A program made the position numbers and the translations under genes. DNA of 34,484 nt from contig CAJXYS010000034.1 in the NCBI GenBank assembly GCA_913063035.1, forward strand, positions 1 to 34,484, in the 5' to 3' direction. This DNA is from an uncultured Maritimibacter sp. (GTDB lineage: Bacteria; Pseudomonadota; Alphaproteobacteria; Rhodobacterales; Rhodobacteraceae). The notes under the pieces are model-generated. The model made no database searches. It was given only the letters and a program-made list of their open reading frames with translations, and was not told the origin of the DNA. Numbering within the stretch: position 1 is the first letter of the stretch; each line of letters starts with the position of its first letter. Below, piece by piece: positions 29,196 through 34,484 of this stretch.

Positions 29196-30239
29196 TCAGA
29201 TGATCTCGTCCTCGTCGAAGAGCGGGTCGCCCTCGAGCTGGGTGGAGAGCCGGTCGACCGTCGCCTCGGGGTCGGGGTGTTCCTTGATCTGGGCGACGTG
29301 GAAGAGCGCGTCGCCCTCGTTGACCACGGGCAGGTTGGCGCGGCCCACGATCAGCCCGGCGGTGTCGGCGCGGATCTCTTCCTCGACCTCTCCGAAGGGT
29401 CCCGAGACCGCGCCCAGCAGCCCGCCATGGTCGACCTCCTCGCCGATCGACCGGAAGGGCCGGAACAGCCCGCCGGCCGGCGAGCGCACCCAGTAGGAGC
29501 TGACGGAATGCAGCGGCTGGGCCCGGGCCCGGGCGATGCCCTTGGCCGGCAGCATGCCCAGCTCGCGCATCACGCGCTGGATGCCGGCCGCGCCGGCGCG
29601 CGCGGCGTACTCGTCGAAACGCAGCGCCTCGCCCGCCTCGAAGAGCAGCATTTCCACGTCATGCTCGGCCGCCACGGCCCGGAGCGATCCCTCGCGCAGG
29701 CTTGAGGTCAGGATCACCGGCGCGCCGAAGGCCTCGGCCAGCGCCAGTGCGCGGGGGCGGCCCGGCGACACCCGGATCTGGGGCAGGTTGGTGCGGTGGA
29801 TCGCGGCCGAGTGCAGGTCGATCCCCACATCGGAGCGCGCCACGACCTGGGTGACGAAGAGATCGGCCAGCCGCGCCGCGAGCGATCCCCGCACCGTGCC
29901 CGGGAAGGAGCGGTTGAGGTCGCGCCGGTCGGGCAGGTAGCGCGACTGGTGAATGAAGCCGAGCGTGTTGACGATCGGCACTGCCAGCAGCGTGCCGCGC
30001 AGCCCTGCCAGCGTCTTGGAGCGCAGCAGCCGGCGCACGATCTCGACCCCGATCACCTCGTCGCCGTGGATCGCGGCGCTGACGAAGAGCGTCGGTCCCG
30101 GACGCTTGCCGTGGACCACGTGGACCGACATCGTCACCGGCGTGTGGTCGGACATGACGCTGACCGGCAGATCCACCGTGCGCCGCGTGCCGGGCGCGAC
30201 GGTGGTGCCGTTGATCTCGAACCCGGCGCGTGGCGCCAT
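29196..30239 (-). CDS. Succinylglutamate desuccinylase/aspartoacylase-family metallohydrolase
   Basis: The 347-residue protein has the M14-like zinc hydrolase core: His58 and Glu61 in 'AAIHGDEVIG', third ligand His143 in 'DLHSAA', 'DLNRSFPG' (107-114) and a probable catalytic Glu201 in 'LLFEAGE'. A C-terminal beta-rich domain (about 270-340) follows. Family members cleave amide bonds to N-acylated amino acids or, in metallocarboxypeptidase relatives, release C-terminal residues. It starts within the RimK stop (TGATG), so it is translated with RimK. That association suggests it acts on glutamylated products and not in arginine or ectoine breakdown, whose genes are absent here. This is inference. 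Confidence 0.85.
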   Translation of the reverse strand: MAPRAGFEINGTTVAPGTRRTVDLPVSVMSDHTPVTMSVHVVHGKRPGPTLFVSAAIHGDEVIGVEIVRRLLRSKTLAGLRGTLLAVPIVNTLGFIHQSRYLPDRRDLNRSFPGTVRGSLAARLADLFVTQVVARSDVGIDLHSAAIHRTNLPQIRVSPGRPRALALAEAFGAPVILTSSLREGSLRAVAAEHDVEMLLFEAGEALRFDEYAARAGAAGIQRVMRELGMLPAKGIARARAQPLHSVSSYWVRSPAGGLFRPFRSIGEEVDHGGLLGAVSGPFGEVEEEIRADTAGLIVGRANLPVVNEGDALFHVAQIKEHPDPEATVDRLSTQLEGDPLFDEDEII

Positions 30240-31144
30240 CAGCCGCGCCCCTTGGTCTTGGTCTTCCAGGGCTTGGCGTTCTTGGCGATGTAGTCGATCA
30301 TCATGCCGGCGATGTCCTTGCCGGTCGCTTTCTCGACCCCCTCGAGCCCGGGCGAGGAATTGACCTCCATCACCACCGCGCCGTGGTTGGAGCGCAGCAT
30401 GTCCACCCCGCAGATATTGAGCCCCATGGTCTTGGCCGCGCGCACCGCCGTGGAGCGTTCCTCGGGCGAGATGCGGATCGCCTTGGCCGAGCCGCCCCGG
30501 TGCAGGTTGGACCGGAAATCGCCCTCGGCGCCCTGGCGCTGCATCGCCGCCACCACCCGCCCGCCGATGACGAAGGCGCGGATATCGGCGCCGCCGGCTT
30601 CCTTGATGAACTCCTGCACCAGCACGTAGACGCCGGTGCCGCGGAAGGCCTCGATCACCGACTTGGCCGACCGATCAGTGTCGGCCAGCACCACGCCGAT
30701 GCCCTGGGTGCCCTCGAGCAGCTTGATCACCAGCGGCGCGCCGCCCGCGAGGCGCAGCACCTCGTCGGTCTGCTTCGGGTCGTGGGCGAAGGTGGTGACC
30801 GGCAGCCCGATGCCGTCGCGCGCCAGCAGCTGCATCGAGCGCAGCTTGTCGCGCGAGCGTTCGATCGCCACGGATTCGTTGACCGGGTAGACGCCCATCA
30901 TCTCGAACTGGCGCAGCACCGCCAGTCCGTAGAAGGTGACCGAGGCGCCGATCCGCGGGATCACCGCGTCGTAGCCGAGGAGCTTCTCGCCGTTGTAATA
31001 GACCGAGGGCCGGCGCGCCGCCATGTTGATGTAGCACCGCGTCGTGTTGACGATGTCGAGTTCGTGGCCGCGATCCTCGGCGGCTTCCTTGATGCGCTTG
31101 TGCGAATAGAGGTTCGGGCTGCGCGACAGCATCGCGATCTTCAT
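30239..31144 (-). CDS. rimK: RimK-type ribosomal protein S6 glutamate ligase (ATP-grasp)
   Basis: The 301-residue protein matches E. coli RimK in length and order: '[18 protein letters not shown]' at the N-terminus, '[15 protein letters not shown]' (about 59-73), the ATP-grasp region '[15 protein letters not shown]' (about 137-151), '[20 protein letters not shown]', and metal ligands in '[13 protein letters not shown]' (about 265-277). RimK adds glutamate residues to the C-terminus of ribosomal protein S6 and can make poly-alpha-glutamate. It overlaps the upstream protease gene by ATGA and the downstream metallohydrolase by one base. A C-terminal lysine-rich tail is present. Confidence 0.93.
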   Translation of the reverse strand: MKIAMLSRSPNLYSHKRIKEAAEDRGHELDIVNTTRCYINMAARRPSVYYNGEKLLGYDAVIPRIGASVTFYGLAVLRQFEMMGVYPVNESVAIERSRDKLRSMQLLARDGIGLPVTTFAHDPKQTDEVLRLAGGAPLVIKLLEGTQGIGVVLADTDRSAKSVIEAFRGTGVYVLVQEFIKEAGGADIRAFVIGGRVVAAMQRQGAEGDFRSNLHRGGSAKAIRISPEERSTAVRAAKTMGLNICGVDMLRSNHGAVVMEVNSSPGLEGVEKATGKDIAGMMIDYIAKNAKPWKTKTKGRG

Positions 31145-31653
31145 GCGGAGCTCCTTGTCTCGGCGGCGGATTTCCCCGGCGGGCCGGCCAAAAAGGAGCG
31201 GCCCGGGTTCACGAGGATGCGGCGTTTGCGGATGGCGGTCCGCCCGAGGATGATGTCGAAGGTCATCTCGGCGCGGTCCGCCAGGGACAGGTCGATGTGC
31301 CAGCGACGCGTGCCGAGCACAAGGGTCGTGCGGATCACGATCCGCCGCTCGGGCCGGCCGCTGGTGTTCTTGATCTCGCGTTCGTCGAGGATCGGCGCCT
31401 CGACCCGCGACGGCACGGCGTGGGGCACGGTGAAGGCGACCCAGCGCCGCCCTTCGCGGTCGAAGGTCACCTGGTCCTCGGCATGGATGGCCGAGGTACG
31501 CGCGCCGGTGTCGATCTTGGCCTTCAGACGGCCGATGCCGAGATCCGGCAGGCCGATATCCTCGCGCCAGCCGATCTCCATGCGTGGGCGCGGGGCGGTG
31601 GTCTTGCCGTCCGGCGCCTTGGGCGCGCTGCGGCGGGCGATCTCTCCCGGCAT
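31141..31653 (-). CDS. RimB-type 'ATP-dependent zinc protease' family protein (DTGA motif)
   Basis: The 170-residue protein carries '[20 protein letters not shown]' followed by IDTGARTSA, so Asp48 lies in a retropepsin-like DTGA motif. No HExxH zinc-protease motif is present despite the family's usual name. 'ILGRTAI' near residue 135 is the second conserved patch of aspartic-protease folds. The gene is first in the minus-strand operon with rimK and the metallohydrolase. In Pseudomonas a related protein, RimB, works with RimK. An alternative start at 31581 (Met25) would still keep the domain. The ATG at 31653 is preferred because a promoter candidate lies 40 bases upstream. Confidence 0.8.
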   Translation of the reverse strand: MPGEIARRSAPKAPDGKTTAPRPRMEIGWREDIGLPDLGIGRLKAKIDTGARTSAIHAEDQVTFDREGRRWVAFTVPHAVPSRVEAPILDEREIKNTSGRPERRIVIRTTLVLGTRRWHIDLSLADRAEMTFDIILGRTAIRKRRILVNPGRSFLAGPPGKSAAETRSSA

Positions 31654-31694
31654 GGGGCGGTGCGTCTCCCGTGTGGTCCGGTCTCCGAGCAAAC

Positions 31695-31723
31695 AGCATG
31701 TATGGCCCGATTGAAACCGCCAA
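31695..31723 (-). promoter_or_regulatory. Candidate promoter for the rimB-rimK operon
   Basis: On the minus strand TTGGCG (31723-31718), a 17-base spacer and CATGCT (31700-31695) resemble a sigma-70 type promoter. Transcription would start near 31688, about 35 bases before the ATG at 31653. The 159-base gap (31654-31812) must also hold the ligase promoter on the plus strand, which was not found. Confidence 0.33.
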
Positions 31724-31812
31724 TTTCCCGGCGCGCGGGCCGGCATCCCGAAAAGCCGCATTGCACCCTGCCGGTTTTGCTGCTGATCTTGTCCCGGGGA
31801 GGATGGCGCGAG

Positions 31813-33339
31813 ATGAACCTGGCGAACTGGCTCGACCGGACCGCGGTGACCGCCGGCGCAAGCCCGGCGCTGCATCTCGGGACCGAGGTGATGGCGGATT
31901 ACGCCGGCTTCCGGGACCGGGCCGCGGGGCTGGCGCGCGGCCTGGCGGATCGCTTCGGCGTCGCGCCCGGCGACCGCGTCGCGCTCTTCATGAAGAACGG
32001 CCCCGACTATCTCGTGGCCTTCTACGCCGCCTGGTACGCGGGCGCGGCCGTGGTGCCGATCAACGCCAAGCTGCACGCCCGGGAGGCCGCGTGGATCCTG
32101 GGCGACGCGGGCGCGCGGCTGGCCGTCGCCACGCCCGAGCTGGCGGCGGAGCTTGCCGCCGCGGCGCCGGAGACGCCGGTGCTGGTCGCCGGTGACGCCG
32201 ATTTCGAGGCGCTGGCCGGCTGCGCGCCCGTCGCCGCGCCCGCGCCGCGCGACCCGGGGGATCTCGCCTGGCTCTTCTACACCTCGGGCACGACGGGGCG
32301 GCCCAAGGGCGTCTGCATGACCCACCGGATGCTGGCGACGATGAGCCTCGCCTACCTCGCCCATGTCGACCCGGTCTCGGCGGAGGACGCGGTGCTCTAC
32401 GCTGCGCCGATGAGCCACGGGGCGGGCATCTACAACATGATCCATGTCCTGAAGGGCGCGCGCCATGTCTGCCCGGCCTCGGGCGGGTTCGACGCCGGCG
32501 AGGTTCTGGAGCTTGCCGCCCGGCACGGGCGGGTGTCGATGTTCATGGCGCCGACGATGGTGCGCCGCCTCCTGGACACGGCGCGGGCGGACGGGGACCG
32601 GGCCGAGGGGCTGATGACCGTGGTCTACGGGGGCGGGCCGATGTACCGCGCCGATATCGAGCAGGCGGTCGATTGGTTCGGGTCGAAATTCGTGCAGATC
32701 TACGGGCAGGGAGAATGCCCGATGTGCATCACCGCGCTCTCGCGCGCCGAGGTGGCCGACCGCGCGCATCCCCGCTGGCGCGCGCGGCTCGGCTCGGTCG
32801 GGCGGGCGCAGGCGCCGGTGGCGCTGCGGATCGGCGATGCCGAGGGCCGCCCGCTGCCGCCGGGCGAGATCGGCGAGATCATGGTGCGCGGCGACCCGGT
32901 GATGCCGGGCTACTGGCAGAATCCCGAGGCGACCGCGAAGACGCTCCGCGACGGCTGGCTGATGACCGGCGACGTGGGTTGGATGGACGAGGACGGCTAC
33001 CTGACGCTGCAGGACCGGTCCAAGGACGTGATCATCTCCGGCGGGACGAACATCTACCCCCGCGAGGTGGAGGAGGTGCTGCTGACCCATCCCGACGTCC
33101 ACGAGGTCGCGGTGGTCGGCCGCCCCGACGCCGAATGGGGCGAGACGGTGGTGGCCTTCGTGGTGCCGGCGCCGGGCGCCGGGCTCGACCCGGCGGCGCT
33201 GGACGCCCATTGCCTGGCGGAGATCGCGCGCTTCAAGCGGCCCAAGGCCTACCGCGCGCTGCCCGAGCTGCCGAAGAACAATTACGGCAAGGTGCTGAAG
33301 ACCGAACTGCGCAAACGACTGGAGGAGGACGGCCAATGA
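31813..33339 (+). CDS. Class I acyl-CoA ligase (AMP-binding)
   Basis: The 508-residue adenylate-forming enzyme has the P-loop '[11 protein letters not shown]' (156-166), 'YGQGECPM' as the adenine/carboxylate loop, '[17 protein letters not shown]' hinge region, and the catalytic lysine in '[12 protein letters not shown]' near the C-terminus. It activates a carboxylic acid to an acyl-CoA through an acyl-AMP. Chain-length preference cannot be read. GGGGAGGA lies about nine bases before the ATG. It overlaps the 3-hydroxybutyrate dehydrogenase start, so the pair likely acts on one small-acid pathway. Confidence 0.88.
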   Translation: MNLANWLDRTAVTAGASPALHLGTEVMADYAGFRDRAAGLARGLADRFGVAPGDRVALFMKNGPDYLVAFYAAWYAGAAVVPINAKLHAREAAWILGDAGARLAVATPELAAELAAAAPETPVLVAGDADFEALAGCAPVAAPAPRDPGDLAWLFYTSGTTGRPKGVCMTHRMLATMSLAYLAHVDPVSAEDAVLYAAPMSHGAGIYNMIHVLKGARHVCPASGGFDAGEVLELAARHGRVSMFMAPTMVRRLLDTARADGDRAEGLMTVVYGGGPMYRADIEQAVDWFGSKFVQIYGQGECPMCITALSRAEVADRAHPRWRARLGSVGRAQAPVALRIGDAEGRPLPPGEIGEIMVRGDPVMPGYWQNPEATAKTLRDGWLMTGDVGWMDEDGYLTLQDRSKDVIISGGTNIYPREVEEVLLTHPDVHEVAVVGRPDAEWGETVVAFVVPAPGAGLDPAALDAHCLAEIARFKRPKAYRALPELPKNNYGKVLKTELRKRLEEDGQ

Positions 33340-34139
33340 CCGATCTGAGCGGCAAGACCGCGCTGGTGACCGGGTCCGTGCAGGGCATCGGGATGGAGAT
33401 CGCCCGCGCGCTGGCGGGGGCGGGGGCGCGGATCGCGGTGCATGGGCTCGCCGGCGACGAACAGGCCCGCGAGGCCTGCGAGACGATGGAGAAGGCCGGC
33501 GCGCCCGAGGCGGAATTCTTCCCCGGCGACCTGCGCAACCCGACCCTGATCCGCGAGATGATGGCCGCCGTCCATGCCTGGGGCGGGACGGATATCCTGG
33601 TGAACAATGCCGGCATCCAGCACACGGCCCCCCTGGGCGAGATGCCCGCCGAGACCTTCGAGCAGATCATGGCCGTCAACCTGCATGCCTGTTTCCATAC
33701 CATGCAGGCCGCGCTGCCCGAGATGGCCCGGCGCGGCTATGGCCGGGTGGTCAACATCGCCAGCGTGCACGGGCTGGTCGGATCGGTGAACAAGGCCCCC
33801 TATGTCGCGGCCAAGCACGGGCTGGTGGGCCTGTCCAAGGTGGCGGCGCTGGAATACGCCGCCGCGGGCGAGGCGGCCAAGGGCGGCGTGACCGTCAACT
33901 GCATCTGCCCCGGCTGGACCGAGACGGTGCTGATCGAGCCCCAGATCGCGGCCCGCGCCAAGACCTTCGGCGGCGACCGTGACAAGGGGGTGGCGGACCT
34001 CTTGTCGGAAAAGCAGCCCTCGCGGCGGCTGTCGGACCCGTCGGAAATCGGCGCTCTGGCGCTCTGGCTCGCGTCGCCGGTGGCCCATAACGTGACCGGC
34101 ACGGCGATCCCGGTGGATGGCGGCTGGACGGCGCAGTGA
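33336..34139 (+). CDS. bdhA: 3-hydroxybutyrate dehydrogenase (SDR family)
   Basis: The 267-residue short-chain dehydrogenase has the cofactor motif TGSVQGIG (12-19), 'NNAGIQHTAPL' (90-100) and catalytic Ser143, Tyr156 and Lys160. The family-specific 'CICPGWTETVLIEPQI' and closing 'SVDGGWTAQ'-like end ('PVDGGWTAQ') match bacterial D-3-hydroxybutyrate dehydrogenases. These interconvert 3-hydroxybutyrate and acetoacetate with NAD. GGAGGAGG precedes the ATG, which overlaps the ligase stop. Acetoacetate is also the co-product of BKACE enzymes such as the one at 21804, a possible metabolic link. Confidence 0.87.
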   Translation: MTDLSGKTALVTGSVQGIGMEIARALAGAGARIAVHGLAGDEQAREACETMEKAGAPEAEFFPGDLRNPTLIREMMAAVHAWGGTDILVNNAGIQHTAPLGEMPAETFEQIMAVNLHACFHTMQAALPEMARRGYGRVVNIASVHGLVGSVNKAPYVAAKHGLVGLSKVAALEYAAAGEAAKGGVTVNCICPGWTETVLIEPQIAARAKTFGGDRDKGVADLLSEKQPSRRLSDPSEIGALALWLASPVAHNVTGTAIPVDGGWTAQ

Positions 34140-34152
34140 CGCCGCGTCGGCG

Positions 34153-34166
34153 TTGATTTCCATCAA
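34153..34166. promoter_or_regulatory. Perfect FNR/Crp-type box (TTGAT-N4-ATCAA)
   Basis: TTGATTTCCATCAA is a perfect match to the FNR/FnrL/DNR consensus. If it were centred at -41.5, transcription would start near 34201. A weak -10-like CAGTCT (34189-34194, with the key A2 and T6) sits at the right distance. The lipoprotein ATG is 81 bases after the box. This implies induction at low oxygen, or by nitric oxide if a DNR-type regulator reads it. Confidence 0.7.
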
Positions 34167-34246
34167 GGCGGGGCGGTGCCGGCCGGGGCAGTCTCGGCCC
34201 GTCCCGGGTCCGCCCGGCAGAGAGTGACAGGGAAAGGAGCCTACCC

Positions 34247-34399
34247 ATGACCAGACCGAAGACCCGCATCGCCGCGCTTGCCCTCGCGCTCGTCTCCGCG
34301 GGGGCGCTCGCCGCCTGCACGCCCGCGCCGGAGGCATGCGAACCCGGCGTGAAGGATCTGGGCCAGATCGACAGGGCGGTGCCCTCCGGCCAGTGCTGA
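34247..34399 (+). CDS. Small 50-residue lipoprotein
   Basis: A short gene with AAAGGAGC six bases before its ATG. The product begins MTRPKTR, then a hydrophobic run, then a lipobox LAAC (Leu21-Cys24), so Cys24 should be lipid-modified after cleavage. The mature 27-residue part is 'CTPAPEACEPGV...' and ends in SGQC, with two more cysteines (31 and 50) that could form a disulfide. No family is recognised. It lies downstream of the FNR box and is closed by a GC hairpin, so it looks like a monocistronic, oxygen-controlled gene. Confidence 0.72.
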   Translation: MTRPKTRIAALALALVSAGALAACTPAPEACEPGVKDLGQIDRAVPSGQC

Positions 34400-34406
34400 G
34401 GGGCTG

Positions 34407-34440
34407 ACCCCCCCGCCCGGACGACCCGCCGGGCGGGGGT
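34407..34440 (+). terminator. GC hairpin after the lipoprotein gene
   Basis: CCCCCGCCCGG (34410-34420) and CCGGGCGGGGG (34429-34439) form an 11-base perfect stem with an eight-base loop, eight bases after the stop. There is no T tract, so it is a weak or Rho-assisted terminator, or an mRNA-stabilising end. Confidence 0.55.
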
Positions 34441-34484
34441 GACGCGGGGCGCGGCGCGATGCGTGCGGAGCGCATGTTGGGGGG

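Noticed and set aside
29196-30239. Assignment as ectoine (EutE) or arginine (AstE) pathway enzyme
   Set aside because: None of the partner genes of those pathways is present, and the gene is translationally coupled to rimK.
34401-34484. Search for another gene after the lipoprotein
   Set aside because: Only a hairpin and GC-rich sequence are visible before the window ends; no start with a ribosome site was seen.
1-34484. Mobile elements, CRISPR arrays, tRNA or rRNA genes, phage genes
   Set aside because: Scanned by eye on both strands; no transposase or integrase motifs, regular short repeats with spacers, or cloverleaf-like segments were recognised.

Overview
The window looks like a chromosomal segment of a Rhodobacteraceae/Roseobacter-type alphaproteobacterium. 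This is inferred from the very high GC content, the dense ATGA-overlapping operons, the gene families (single-chain indolepyruvate oxidoreductase with an Lrp regulator, DMGDH/GcvT-type oxidases, PuuB/SpuC-like enzymes), a perfect FNR-type box and a GGATATTT-type intergenic inverted repeat. No transposase, integrase, phage gene, tRNA, rRNA or CRISPR array was seen. No gap between genes exceeds about 220 bases.

Layout. (1) 1-5756, plus strand: the last codons of a TonB-dependent outer-membrane receptor, then a BtuF-like periplasmic binding protein, a FecCD/BtuC permease, an ATPase, a second binding protein without a signal peptide, ExbB, two ExbDs and TonB. Together these form a complete uptake system for a metal chelate (cobalamin, haem or siderophore). 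(2) 5767-9795: an Lrp/AsnC regulator divergent from a large fused indolepyruvate:ferredoxin oxidoreductase. (3) 9789-13150, minus strand: a VOC protein, a PuuB-like FAD oxidase and a SpuC-like aminotransferase. (4) 13372-15315, plus strand: a bicupin (S)-ureidoglycine aminohydrolase and a divergent GAPDH.

(5) 15306-25708: a LysR regulator divergent from a ten-gene operon. The operon encodes a polyamine-type ABC importer (two permeases, a Tat-exported binding protein, an ATPase), a class-III aminotransferase, a BKACE (beta-keto acid cleavage enzyme), a GNAT acetyltransferase, an acetylpolyamine amidohydrolase, a DAO-type oxidase and RidA. This is the strongest candidate for an undescribed system: uptake, deacetylation, oxidation or transamination, and acetyl-CoA-dependent carbon-carbon cleavage of an amine. 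(6) 25817-28237: an 806-residue dimethylglycine dehydrogenase-like FAD/GcvT protein. (7) 28368-31653, minus strand: an HSD10-like SDR, then an AstE/aspartoacylase-family hydrolase, RimK and a RimB-type DTGA protease, which look like one post-translational glutamylation module. (8) 31813-34139, plus strand: an acyl-CoA ligase and a 3-hydroxybutyrate dehydrogenase. (9) 34153-34440: an FNR box, a 50-residue lipoprotein gene and a hairpin.

The common theme is import and catabolism of amines and amino acids. BKACE action would yield acetoacetate and an acyl-CoA, both handled by enzyme types encoded elsewhere in the window. All assignments come from reading motifs by eye. Substrates are inferences.
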